The translations under genes and the position numbers were made by a program. Under the pieces are notes generated by a model that saw only the letters and a list, made by a program, of their open reading frames with translations, had not been told where the DNA came from and ran no database searches. A stretch of DNA of 7,685 bases from positions 1-7,685 of the forward strand of contig VBON01000043.1 in NCBI GenBank assembly GCA_005877525.1. Direction: 5' to 3'. How positions within the stretch are numbered: position 1 is the first letter of the stretch; every line of letters begins with the position of its first letter. Below are positions 1 to 6,503 of the stretch, piece by piece. The stretch is from Nitrospirota bacterium (lineage in GTDB: Bacteria; Nitrospirota; Nitrospiria; Nitrospirales; NS-4).

Positions 1-1
1 G

Positions 2-511
2 AGCCCGCTGAAACCCAGTGAGTTTCTCGCAGCCACTATGCTGCTGAGCATTGGAAAGGTCGTGGTGGTTTCGTGTGTCACCGTGATGGCGGCGCTGTTA
101 TTTTACTCCTTCAACGTCTTTGTGCTCGGACTCTCCCTCGTTCCTTTCCTTCTGAACCTCATCGTGACCGGTTGGTGTATCGGGGTTTTGACGACCGGAC
201 TCATCATGCGCTATGGGCAGGAGGTCGAGGTGCTGGCATGGGGGTTGGTATTTTTATTCCAGCCCATTTCCTGCGTTTTCTATCCCATGAATGTCCTGCC
301 GCCGTGGCTTCAGACCATTGCCTGGATAAACCCTGCCGCGCACGTTTTTGAGGGCATGCGAGCAGTCATAACGACGGGGACCTTCCCGGGGGCCGAGCTT
401 GCCTGGGCCTCAGGACTGAACGCCGTCTACCTCTCGGGCTTGATTCTCTGGTTTCACATGATGTTTTCCGTCTGCAAGGACAAAGGCCTCCTGGTGAGAG
501 TCGGCGAATAA
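2..511 (+). CDS. ABC-2 type transporter permease, C-terminal part (5' end outside window)
   Basis: This is the membrane subunit of an ABC exporter and would work with a separate ATP-binding subunit in the inner membrane. The frame is open from base 2, so an ATG at 38 is internal: the visible protein begins SPLKPSEFLAAT, matching the 'SP(L/V)(K/R)..EF' stretch that precedes the core membrane region in ABC-2 permeases. About 169 residues are seen, with four hydrophobic segments (roughly residues 20-45, 46-68, 75-95 and 138-160). Before the last one lies FYPMNVLPPWLQTIA followed by INPAAHVFEGMRA, the conserved YP...LP.WLQ...P..H..E..R signature of drug, polysaccharide or lipid export permeases. 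The substrate cannot be read from this part, and the ATPase gene is presumably upstream. Family assignment is firm; a role linked to the downstream kinase is not shown. Confidence 0.87.
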   Translation, partial: SPLKPSEFLAATMLLSIGKVVVVSCVTVMAALLFYSFNVFVLGLSLVPFLLNLIVTGWCIGVLTTGLIMRYGQEVEVLAWGLVFLFQPISCVFYPMNVLPPWLQTIAWINPAAHVFEGMRAVITTGTFPGAELAWASGLNAVYLSGLILWFHMMFSVCKDKGLLVRVGE

Positions 512-528
512 CCCCATTTGCATGCTCC

Positions 529-557
529 TTGACATTCTGTGTTAGGCTACAGAGAAT
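529..557 (+). promoter_or_regulatory. sigma70-like promoter for the histidine kinase
   Basis: TTGACA (529-534) is a perfect -35 box, followed after 17 bp by GAGAAT (552-557), a 4/6 match to the -10 box. Transcription would start near 564 and leave only about 13 nt before the GTG start at 577, so the mRNA would be almost leaderless. It lies in the gap after the ABC permease, which suggests the kinase-regulator pair is its own transcription unit. Confidence 0.5.
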
Positions 558-581
558 GTAACGAAACGGTAACACTGTGTT
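558..581 (+). promoter_or_regulatory. repeats around the kinase start: GTAAC direct repeat and AACAC-T-GTGTT dyad
   Basis: GTAAC occurs at 558-562 and again at 569-573, 11 bp apart, about one helical turn. The second copy runs into a dyad, AACAC-T-GTGTT (571-581), whose arms match perfectly around one central base and which contains the GTG start codon (577-579). These sit just downstream of the predicted -10 box, where a repressor would block initiation. An operator is inference only; short AT-poor repeats can occur by chance. Confidence 0.25.
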
Positions 582-2322
582 GAAACGTCTATTTTACCGC
601 CACCATAGCCTACAGCGCCGGGTCATCACCGCGATGGCCATGATCGGGCTGTTACCACTTATTTTTTCCGTTTTCATCACATGGTATGAGGAACGGCGGA
701 CCATCCTGGATACGACGGGCCGGGATTTCCAGCAAATCGCGATCGAAGCCGCCGGCAAGGTCGAGCTTCAAGTTACCCAAAAAATCAGTGAAGCGCGACA
801 ACTCGCTACGATTCCGATCGTGAGGTCGTCTGCCATCGATTCCAATCGGAGCTATGTGGGGCGGAGTCTGCCGGCCATTCGCAGGATGGTTCAGGAATGG
901 GAAGGTCGCTGGAATGCCAGGAAATATCCTGATCGGTTTCCGGACTTCGTCAACAAGATGGCGACCGACTATTTGATCGATTGGGTCCGCATACGCAAAG
1001 GGGAGTACATTTCGATTTTGATCGCGGACAGTCAGGGCGCTCTTGTGGTGAGCTCCAGCCCTCGGGCGGGGTACGACCAGAGCAAGAGTCTGTGGTGGCA
1101 GGCGTCCTACAATGGCGGCAGCGGCCAAGTCTACGTCAGCGATCTTATCTTCGACCAAGGGCTGGGACACTACGTGCTGGAAGTGTCGGCGCCCATTCTC
1201 GATGATGCTCAGCAGAAGGCAGTCGGGGCTGTGAATGTACGCTTAAGACCTGATGAACTTTTCAAGGCCATTCAGGAAGTGCGCTTGGGCGAGCATGGGC
1301 ACGCCATGCTTCTAAACTCGGCGGGAAAGCCGCTGATCTGCCCGATTCTCTCCCCCGACCGCCATACCATTAATACGCCTCTGATGCGCCAGATCACGCA
1401 GCCACGTGCCGGATGGGTCATTGCGGAGGATGACGGGCATGGTGGGCAGAACGCGATTGTAGGCTTTGCCCCTGTGCGGTTTCAGACTCCATTGGCGAAG
1501 GAGAGTCTGGGAGGAGGAGGAATTCAGTGGATCGGGTTCGTGCGCCAGGATCCCACGGAGACCTATGCGCCGCTCAGACAACTCTTGAAGAAGGTTTCGG
1601 CAGGGGCCGTGGCCGTGTTTCTCCTCATGCTGCTTGGCGGCCGGTTCCTAGCGCGGAGGATCGTCCGTCCGATTCAGGTCCTTCAAGAGCGGGCGGTGCT
1701 CATTGGACGGGGCGATCTCGACCAACGGTTGGAGATCACCACAGACGATGAGATCGAGAAGCTGGCGGAGGCCTTCAACCAGATGGCGTCTAACTTAAGC
1801 CGCTCCTTTCAGGATCTCGAGCATCAGCTGGCCGAGACCCGCCGGCTGGAGCAGCGCTATCGCGACCTCATCGAGAACTCCCCGGAGATGATTCTCCAGC
1901 TGGACCAGGATGGTCGATTCGTCCACATCAATACGACGGCCATTGAAAAGCTGGGATATACCCAAACGCAGATTGCGCAGAAAAAGCTGTGGGAGATCGT
2001 GCCTGAGGAATGCCGGAAAGCCGTTCAGAACTATCTTCTTCAACTGAAGTCGGAGGGCCGAGGGTCGCTGGAAACGGTGTTCTTGACGCAAGAAGGCGTC
2101 CGCCTCGACGTAGAAATCCGTACCACCGTGCTGTTCGATCTCGGCAGTGGCAGCCTTGTGTATACGCGAGCCTTCGTCCGCGACATTACGGCCAGGAAAG
2201 CCTTGGAAGCTCAGGTCCGCCGCCATACCGAAGGTCTTGAGCAGGAGGTGACGCGGCGGACGAAGGATTTGGTGGAGTCTCAGGAACGATACAAAATTCT
2301 TTTTGACGAAATTCCGTCCTGA
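577..2322 (+). CDS. membrane sensor histidine kinase, N-terminal fragment (dCache-HAMP-PAS), frame broken
   Basis: Sensor half of a hybrid-length two-component kinase. A basic N-terminus is followed by TM1 (about 15-36) and a long extracytoplasmic region (about 40-335) resembling a double-Cache sensor: WWQASYNGG, then GQVYVSDLIFDQGLGHYVLE and SAPI. TM2 (339-358) and a HAMP linker (358-410, RRIVRPI...GRGDLDQRL) lead to PAS1 (about 426-540, RYRDLIENSPEMILQLD to FVRDITARK) and a coiled coil (541-570). The protein then stops at ERYKILFDEIPS, only the opening strand of a second PAS domain, so this fragment has no HisKA or ATPase domain. Those are encoded in the next frame from 2307/2322. GTG 577 (or TTG 580) is chosen because a later ATG would cut TM1; the ribosome binding site is poor. 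The ligand is unknown; Cache domains commonly bind small organic acids or amino acids. Read as one gene with 2322-3761, disrupted by a frameshift. Confidence 0.88.
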   Translation: MLKRLFYRHHSLQRRVITAMAMIGLLPLIFSVFITWYEERRTILDTTGRDFQQIAIEAAGKVELQVTQKISEARQLATIPIVRSSAIDSNRSYVGRSLPAIRRMVQEWEGRWNARKYPDRFPDFVNKMATDYLIDWVRIRKGEYISILIADSQGALVVSSSPRAGYDQSKSLWWQASYNGGSGQVYVSDLIFDQGLGHYVLEVSAPILDDAQQKAVGAVNVRLRPDELFKAIQEVRLGEHGHAMLLNSAGKPLICPILSPDRHTINTPLMRQITQPRAGWVIAEDDGHGGQNAIVGFAPVRFQTPLAKESLGGGGIQWIGFVRQDPTETYAPLRQLLKKVSAGAVAVFLLMLLGGRFLARRIVRPIQVLQERAVLIGRGDLDQRLEITTDDEIEKLAEAFNQMASNLSRSFQDLEHQLAETRRLEQRYRDLIENSPEMILQLDQDGRFVHINTTAIEKLGYTQTQIAQKKLWEIVPEECRKAVQNYLLQLKSEGRGSLETVFLTQEGVRLDVEIRTTVLFDLGSGSLVYTRAFVRDITARKALEAQVRRHTEGLEQEVTRRTKDLVESQERYKILFDEIPS

Positions 2323-2324
2323 TG
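2307..2324 (+). other. frameshift junction inside the kinase's second PAS domain
   Basis: Upstream protein ends ...FDEIPS at TGA 2320-2322. The next frame, open from 2307, reads NSVLMVNPGGGIVAVN, the direct continuation of the same PAS fold. The change must lie between 2307 and 2319, because the downstream frame has a TGA at 2304-2306. That excludes slippage on the T5 run at 2300-2304. One GTCC unit lies here (2316-2319); if it was once tandem (CCGTCCGTCC), loss of a 4-bp copy would explain the shift and give FDEIPSVLMV, close to the normal PAS spacing. TGA and ATG overlap as TGATG. Confidence 0.8.
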
Positions 2325-3761
2325 GTGAACCCCGGCGGTGGCATCGTGGCGGTGAACCGGCGGCAGGAGACGGTCCTCAAATATCCGGAAGAGCAGCTGG
2401 TGGGGCGGCGCTTTCTGGATTTGATCCTGCCGAAAGATCAGCCAGCGGTGTCGGCGCTCATGACGGAGATCCTCGGCGGAGCGCGCAAGACGCCGACGGT
2501 GGAGGTGAAGGTCTTTGATCGCGCAGGTCGGCCGGTGCCCATGGAGCTCGACTTGACCAGCATTCACACGGGAACGATGATGTTTCTGATGGTACAGTTG
2601 CGGGATATTACCGAGCGCAAGCATTTGGAGCGCCAACTGCAGGAGTACAGTGAGGCCCTGGAGTTGAAGGTTGTGGAGCGCACTCGCGAGATCGCCGAGA
2701 CCAAGACCTATCTCGAAAACCTGCTGGAGAACGCGAACGATGTCATCTATACGCTCGATTTAGATCAGCGCTTTACATACGTGAACAGCAAGGTGGAGAT
2801 CTGGAAGTACCGCAAGGAAGATCTGCTCGGCCGCCCCTACCTGTCACTCATGTCGCGCCGGCATCGCGGGAAGCGCCTGCGCGCGACGCTCGATATCGGC
2901 ACCAAGCAGGCGTACGAGGTGGAGCTGATCACGGGCGCTGGCGAGTTGCGGACAGCTCTGGTGAGCGTGTCGCCATTACATGATAATAATGGCGCGATCA
3001 TGGGTGTGTTGGGGATTGCGCGGGACATCACCGAGAAGAAACAGCTCGAACAGCAGGTGCTCAATGCCGAGAAACTCGCTTCGATCGGCAAACTGTCCGC
3101 CGGGGTGGCGCATGAAATCAATAATCCCCTGGGAGGGATTCTCAATTGTCTCTACAATTTGCGCAAGGGCACGATTTCCTCCGAGCGCCAATCGGAATAT
3201 CTGGTCTCAATGGAGGACGGGCTGCGCCGGGTCCAAAAGATCGTGCGCCAACTCCTGGATTTCTCGCAGCAGCATGACCCGTCACTTGCTCCTACGGAAG
3301 TGAACCCGTTGATCGAGCGCGTGCTGGCGCTCTCGAACTATGCTTTCGAAAGCAGCGGCGTTCGTCTGTGCAAGGAGCTAGGAAGCGAGCTTCCGCTGCT
3401 TCTGGCCGACGGCCACATGATTGAGCAGGTAATGATGAATTTGATCTTGAACGCGGTACAGGCCATCAAGGGAGAGGGCGTCGTGACGGTGCGATCGCTC
3501 AAAGATGAGGCTGCCTGCGTCATCGAGGTCGCAGATACGGGCTGCGGTATCGCCGCCGACGTGCTGCCGAAGATCTTCGATCCGTTCTTCACGACCAAGG
3601 GCCAAGGCGAGGGGACAGGGCTTGGGCTCTCCGTCAGCTTGGGCATCGTCCAGCGCCACGGAGGAGAGATTCAGGTGCGGAGCCAGATCGGCAAAGGCAC
3701 CCTCTTTACCGTGCGGCTTCCAGCGATCCACCTCCGTGTTCCCGTCGGCCGGGAGGCCTGA
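2322..3761 (+). CDS. NtrB-like histidine kinase, C-terminal part (PAS-PAS-HisKA-HATPase)
   Basis: Catalytic half of the kinase. It lacks the first strand of PAS2, then shows the rest of PAS2 (1-100, MVNPGGGIVAVN to LRDITERK), a coiled coil (101-127), and PAS3 (about 128-241, LENANDVIYTLDLDQRFTYV to GIARDITEKK). The HisKA domain has phosphoacceptor His264 in AGVAHEINNPLGGI. The HATPase has an N-box (369-381, MMNLILNAVQA), a G1 box DTGCGI (405-410), FDPFFTTK (419-426) and the G2 box GTGLGL (431-436). All ATP-binding and phosphotransfer motifs are intact. ATG 2322 overlaps the upstream TGA by one base and has no Shine-Dalgarno, so independent translation would need termination-reinitiation. Without the upstream piece it would be a soluble kinase lacking its sensor. 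It ends 3 bp before the sigma54 regulator, its likely partner. Most likely one gene with 577-2322, about 1060 residues when restored. Confidence 0.9.
   Translation: MVNPGGGIVAVNRRQETVLKYPEEQLVGRRFLDLILPKDQPAVSALMTEILGGARKTPTVEVKVFDRAGRPVPMELDLTSIHTGTMMFLMVQLRDITERKHLERQLQEYSEALELKVVERTREIAETKTYLENLLENANDVIYTLDLDQRFTYVNSKVEIWKYRKEDLLGRPYLSLMSRRHRGKRLRATLDIGTKQAYEVELITGAGELRTALVSVSPLHDNNGAIMGVLGIARDITEKKQLEQQVLNAEKLASIGKLSAGVAHEINNPLGGILNCLYNLRKGTISSERQSEYLVSMEDGLRRVQKIVRQLLDFSQQHDPSLAPTEVNPLIERVLALSNYAFESSGVRLCKELGSELPLLLADGHMIEQVMMNLILNAVQAIKGEGVVTVRSLKDEAACVIEVADTGCGIAADVLPKIFDPFFTTKGQGEGTGLGLSVSLGIVQRHGGEIQVRSQIGKGTLFTVRLPAIHLRVPVGREA
3751..3756 (+). promoter_or_regulatory. ribosome binding site of the sigma54 regulator
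   Basis: GGGAGG lies 8 nt before ATG 3765, inside the last codons of the kinase. It fixes the regulator's start and supports co-translation with the kinase. Confidence 0.7.
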
Positions 3762-3764
3762 GCA

Positions 3765-5195
3765 ATGAGCCAGCCGCGCATCCTTATCATCGATGATGAG
3801 CCCCTGATGCGGATCTCGATCGCCGATGCCCTGAAGGCCGAAGGCTATCAGGTCAAGGTCGCGGCGACCGGCTCGGAAGGCGTGGACTGCATTAAGAAGG
3901 AGCAGTTCAACATCATCATCTCCGATCTTCGTCTTCCTGGTTTGGATGGCTTGCAGGTGCTGCAGACTTGCAAAGAAGTGTCTGCGCGCACCGGCGTCAT
4001 TGTCATCACCGCTCACGGATCTGTGGAGACCGCCGTCGAAGCGATGAAAATGGGCGCGTACGACTATATTACGAAGCCCTTTTCCATGGATGAGCTGTTG
4101 TTGATCGTGAAGCGTCTGGTGAAGATGTTGGAACTGGAGGATGAGAATCGATCGCTCCGCGAAGAATTGGAAGGGCGTTTCAGTTTCAAAGGGATTCTCG
4201 GCAAGAACGAAAAAATGCGTGAAGTCCTGGAGAAGATCAAATTGGTGGCTCCCTCCGATTCGACGATCCTGATTATCGGGGAAAGCGGCACCGGCAAAGA
4301 AGTCGTCGCGAATGCCATCCATCACAATAGCTCACGGCGGGAGGGTCCCTTCATCAGAGTCAGTTGCGCTGCGCTGCCGGAGTCGCTGCTGGAAACCGAA
4401 TTGTTCGGGCATGAGAAGGGAGCCTTTACGGGGGCGCTCCGCCAGCGCAAGGGCCGTTTTGAGCTCGCGCACCATGGCACGCTCTTTTTGGACGAGATTG
4501 GGGAAATCTCTCAGGTCGTGCAGGTCAAGCTGTTGCGGGTCTTACAAGAACGGCAATTCGAGCGGGTCGGCGGCACGTCGACGATTGAAGTGGACGTGCG
4601 GCTTGTGTGCGCGACACAGCGTGACCTGAAGAAGGAGGTCCAGTCGGGACGCTTTCGGGAAGACTTGTACTATCGGCTCATTGTCGTACCGGTCTATCTG
4701 CCGCCGTTACGGGATCGAAAGGAGGATGTCCTTCTGTTGGCCGAACATTTCCTGGAGAAATTTGGCAACCGGATGGGCAAGCGGCGCGGGACTCTTTCCG
4801 AGGAGGCCAAGGGAATGGTTCTGCGTTATTCTTTTCCCGGAAACGTTCGCGAATTGGAGAATACCATCGAGCGGGCGGTCACCCTCAGCAATCATGCGGG
4901 AAACGTGGAGCCCTGGGACCTGTGCGGATTTCCTTCATGTCCGTACCTCGGCGGCCGACCACAAGCGACGTGTGGATTCTGCAGCGAGGAAACCCATCTG
5001 ATGGCGGGAGAAATCGGTCTGAGGGTGGAGGATCTGGCAGCCGCGCGGGAGCAGTTCGAGAGGCAGTACATCCTTAAAGTATTGGAGAAGACGCAAGACA
5101 ACAAGACGGAAGCGGCCCGGATTCTAGGCGTCTCGCGAAAAGCCCTTTGGGAAAAATGTAAGCGTTATGGAATTTCAAAAGGGGCGAACGGCTAG
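3765..5195 (+). CDS. sigma54-dependent response regulator (NtrC family) with a cysteine-rich linker
   Basis: DNA-binding regulator that, when phosphorylated, uses ATP hydrolysis to open sigma54-RNA polymerase promoters. Receiver domain (1-120): acidic pair Asp10/Asp11, phosphoacceptor Asp54 in IISDLRLPG, Thr82 and Lys104 (TKPF), a complete active site. AAA+ domain (about 140-375): Walker A GESGTGKE (172-179), the sigma54-contacting GAFTGA loop (219-224), Walker B TLFLDEIGE (239-247), FREDLYYRL with Arg298 and Arg304, and FPGNVRELEN (357-366). C-terminus: Fis-type helix-turn-helix (about 426-470, KTEAARILGVSRKALWEKCK). At 476 residues the length is normal. The oddity is residues 387-406, with Cys387, 392, 403 and 406 (C-x4-C-x10-C-x2-C) between ATPase and HTH, which could bind metal or sense redox; most NtrC relatives lack this. 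It follows the kinase by 3 bp with its own GGGAGG, so it is almost certainly the cognate partner. Target genes are not visible here. Confidence 0.95.
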   Translation: MSQPRILIIDDEPLMRISIADALKAEGYQVKVAATGSEGVDCIKKEQFNIIISDLRLPGLDGLQVLQTCKEVSARTGVIVITAHGSVETAVEAMKMGAYDYITKPFSMDELLLIVKRLVKMLELEDENRSLREELEGRFSFKGILGKNEKMREVLEKIKLVAPSDSTILIIGESGTGKEVVANAIHHNSSRREGPFIRVSCAALPESLLETELFGHEKGAFTGALRQRKGRFELAHHGTLFLDEIGEISQVVQVKLLRVLQERQFERVGGTSTIEVDVRLVCATQRDLKKEVQSGRFREDLYYRLIVVPVYLPPLRDRKEDVLLLAEHFLEKFGNRMGKRRGTLSEEAKGMVLRYSFPGNVRELENTIERAVTLSNHAGNVEPWDLCGFPSCPYLGGRPQATCGFCSEETHLMAGEIGLRVEDLAAAREQFERQYILKVLEKTQDNKTEAARILGVSRKALWEKCKRYGISKGANG

Positions 5196-5232
5196 GGAGG
5201 ATAAGAATTAAGTTGCTACCCTGAATGAAGTG

Positions 5233-5252
5233 AAGGGTCTATTGCGATCCTT
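5233..5252. terminator. weak hairpin between convergent genes, possible terminator
   Basis: AAGGGTC (5233-5239) pairs with GATCCTT (5246-5252) around a 6-nt loop: seven pairs including one G-U on the plus strand, and one mismatch on the minus strand. The following sequence (TTTGCTCC) has only a short T run, so termination would be inefficient or Rho-assisted. A competing 5-bp stem (ACCCT 5218-5222 with AGGGT 5234-5238) uses the same bases. This is the only structure I see in the 86-bp gap between the regulator and the WD40 gene. Confidence 0.3.
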
Positions 5253-5281
5253 TGCTCCGGTTCAGGAAGACAGACAGAACG

Positions 5282-6391
5282 TTATCGTACAGCCGCCTGC
5301 AGCGGCATCTCTCCTGCTTCCCAAAGCTTCACGGTGCGGTCCAGGCTCGCGCTTGCCAGGCGACGCCCATCCGGAGAAAAAGCAATAGCACGCACCGGTT
5401 CGCGATGCCCTCTGAGCGTGCGGATCAGCCGGCCGGTAGCGGCATCCCATAATTTAATCGAGGTATCGTCCGAGCAGGAGGCCAGAACCTTGCCGTCCGG
5501 TGAAAACGTGACGGCGCGTACCCAGCCGGAATGTGCTTTGACAGTGCGCATCAACTTACCGCTCGGGATTTCCCAGAACTTCATCGTGTTGTCCCTGCTG
5601 CCGCTGACCAAGAAGCTACCGTCGGGTGAAAAGGCGATGCCCCCGATCCAATTGTCAAAGGCCTGCGCCCATCCCTCCTGCTCCGCGACCCAAAAGCCGC
5701 GGCGCTCGACGGTCCCTTCAAACGGATCGGATTTATGCCCGTCCAACCTGCAGATCTCTTGCCCGCTGGGGAGCACTTCAAACAGCGTAATGCCTCCGAC
5801 GTCGTTGCCACTGGCCAAAAGCCGGCCGTCCTGAGAAAAGGCTGTGATGATGTTCCAATGCTGGTCGTAGACATCTCGTGGGAGCAGCGAGAGCAACTCG
5901 GTCGCGGTGGCGACTTCCCAGATTTTGACGTCCTTGTTCTCATTGCCGCGTGCGAGCATCAGCCCGTCCGGCGAGAAGGACAGGGAGTGCACGGCGTGGT
6001 CGTAGCGCCCGAACAGCATCCGCAAGAACTCGCCGGTCTTCGGATTCCACAAACGAATCGTGCGATCCGTGGAGCCGCTCGCGAGTAATGCTCCATCTGG
6101 AGAAAAGGCCAAACAACGCACATTGTCGGTATGGCCCCGCAGGATCTTCAGCATGCGTCCGGTTTCGATCTCCCAAAGACGGATGGTGTGGTCGACGCTT
6201 CCGCTGGCCACCATGGTGCCGCTCGGATGGTAGGCCACCGCCCAGATCGGATCGTGATGGCCCCGGAACACCCGTAGTTCCCTCGCGCCGGCTCTCCACC
6301 ATGGGCTGCAATCGACTGAGGCGGCTGTGCCAGCCGTTGTCGGAGCGGACAGGGAGGTTTCTGCGTTGGAGGCGGCCGAATCGGTATTCAT
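5282..6391 (-). CDS. WD40-repeat protein, single seven-bladed beta-propeller
   Basis: Protein of 369 residues made almost wholly of WD40 units, which form a scaffold for protein-protein contacts; no enzymatic domain is present. Residues 1-36 are Ala/Ser/Thr-rich and look disordered, with no signal peptide or membrane segment, so a cytoplasmic location is likely. Seven blades follow (about 38-76, 79-118, 121-162, 163-208, 211-277, 278-319, 320-359). The best copies read GH..V....FSPDG..LAS.S.D.TI.LW. Blades 3 and 4 are degenerate, lacking the GH dipeptide. Blade 5 carries an insertion of about 24 residues (222-245, with FEGTVERRGFWVAEQEGWAQ) that would project from the propeller. The start at 6389-6391 is supported by AAAGGAAA 3 nt upstream. 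It is encoded against both neighbours, with its own promoter candidate at 6462-6491. Partner and pathway cannot be inferred; bacterial WD40 proteins are functionally diverse. Confidence 0.93.
   Translation of the reverse strand: MNTDSAASNAETSLSAPTTAGTAASVDCSPWWRAGARELRVFRGHHDPIWAVAYHPSGTMVASGSVDHTIRLWEIETGRMLKILRGHTDNVRCLAFSPDGALLASGSTDRTIRLWNPKTGEFLRMLFGRYDHAVHSLSFSPDGLMLARGNENKDVKIWEVATATELLSLLPRDVYDQHWNIITAFSQDGRLLASGNDVGGITLFEVLPSGQEICRLDGHKSDPFEGTVERRGFWVAEQEGWAQAFDNWIGGIAFSPDGSFLVSGSRDNTMKFWEIPSGKLMRTVKAHSGWVRAVTFSPDGKVLASCSDDTSIKLWDAATGRLIRTLRGHREPVRAIAFSPDGRRLASASLDRTVKLWEAGEMPLQAAVR
5315..6280 (-). repeat. seven tandem WD40 coding repeats
   Basis: The repeats are visible at DNA level on the plus strand as recurring short blocks around the FSPDG codons, such as CCGTCCGG(C/T)G(A/G)(G/A)AA. 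Six units are about 39-46 codons and the fifth is about 67 codons because of its insertion. Blades 2, 6 and 7 are the most alike, while 3 and 4 have diverged, which suggests an old rather than recent expansion. Confidence 0.8.
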
Positions 6392-6394
6392 CTG

Positions 6395-6402
6395 TTTCCT
6401 TT
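6395..6402 (-). promoter_or_regulatory. ribosome binding site of the WD40 gene
   Basis: On the minus strand AAAGGAAA ends 3 nt before the ATG, with the AGGA core about 5 nt away. It supports the start codon at 6391-6389. Confidence 0.6.
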
Positions 6403-6417
6403 GCGCGCTTCTGAAGC

Positions 6418-6447
6418 TTGCAAACCTGCCCAGCCCCTACCTATAAT
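6418..6447 (+). promoter_or_regulatory. sigma70-like promoter for the HExxH protein operon
   Basis: TTGCAA (6418-6423, 4/6 match) is followed after 18 bp by a perfect TATAAT (6442-6447). Transcription would start near 6454, giving a leader of about 50 nt to ATG 6504. It faces the WD40 promoter and overlaps that gene's leader. Confidence 0.55.
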
Positions 6448-6452
6448 TAAGG

Positions 6453-6469
6453 GTTACGACGATCATAAC
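6453..6469. promoter_or_regulatory. imperfect palindrome at the shared start-site region, candidate operator
   Basis: GTTACGA-CGA-TCATAAC is a 17-bp inverted repeat in which six of seven arm positions pair. It covers the predicted start of the rightward transcript and the -10 box of the leftward promoter, so one bound dimer could act on both genes. The pairing is read directly; protein binding is inference. Confidence 0.4.
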
Positions 6470-6491
6470 GGATAGAAAAAAGGCAAGTCAA
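6462..6491 (-). promoter_or_regulatory. sigma70-like promoter for the WD40 gene
   Basis: On the minus strand TTGACT (6491-6486, 5/6 match) is followed after 18 bp by TATGAT (6467-6462, 5/6 match). Transcription would start near 6455 and give a leader of about 63 nt. The -35 box touches the Shine-Dalgarno of the rightward gene, so the two control regions interlock. Confidence 0.5.
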
Positions 6492-6496
6492 GGAGG
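6490..6496 (+). promoter_or_regulatory. strong ribosome binding site of the HExxH protein
   Basis: AAGGAGG, a near-perfect Shine-Dalgarno, lies 7 nt before ATG 6504 and fixes that start. It predicts efficient translation. Confidence 0.75.
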
Positions 6497-6503
6497 CCTG
6501 AAA

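Noticed and set aside
38..511. Taking ATG 38 as the true start of the ABC permease
   Set aside because: The frame is open to the window edge and the residues before ATG 38 (SPLKPSEFLAAT) match the family, so the gene begins upstream.
652..1170. Minus-strand open frame of 172 codons opposite the kinase sensor region
   Set aside because: Fully overlaps the Cache region; Pro/Arg-rich translation without motifs, a shadow of the plus-strand codon bias.
2298..2306. Programmed -1 frameshift on the T5 run in the kinase
   Set aside because: A -1 shift there meets TGA at 2304-2306 at once, so it could not join the two kinase halves; the sequence also does not fit X-XXY-YYZ.
3378..4325. Long minus-strand open frame (315 codons) opposite the kinase end and regulator start
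   Set aside because: It lies entirely antisense to two well-supported genes with intact family motifs, has no recognisable domain or ribosome binding site, and its His/Asp/Leu-rich composition is what antisense reading of GC-rich coding DNA gives.
5195..5233. Possible small gene after GGGAGG at 5195-5200
   Set aside because: Start codons following it (TTG 5213, ATG 5225) meet a stop within a few codons.
5218..5238. Hairpin ACCCT...AGGGT as the main terminator of the regulator gene
   Set aside because: Only five pairs with an 11-nt loop and no T run; the overlapping hairpin at 5233-5252 is better, though still weak.
6419..6440. Possible sigma54 promoter (GG...GC) on the minus strand before the WD40 gene
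   Set aside because: The GG and GC pairs are 7 or 12 bases apart, not the required 10, and the consensus TGGCAC is absent.
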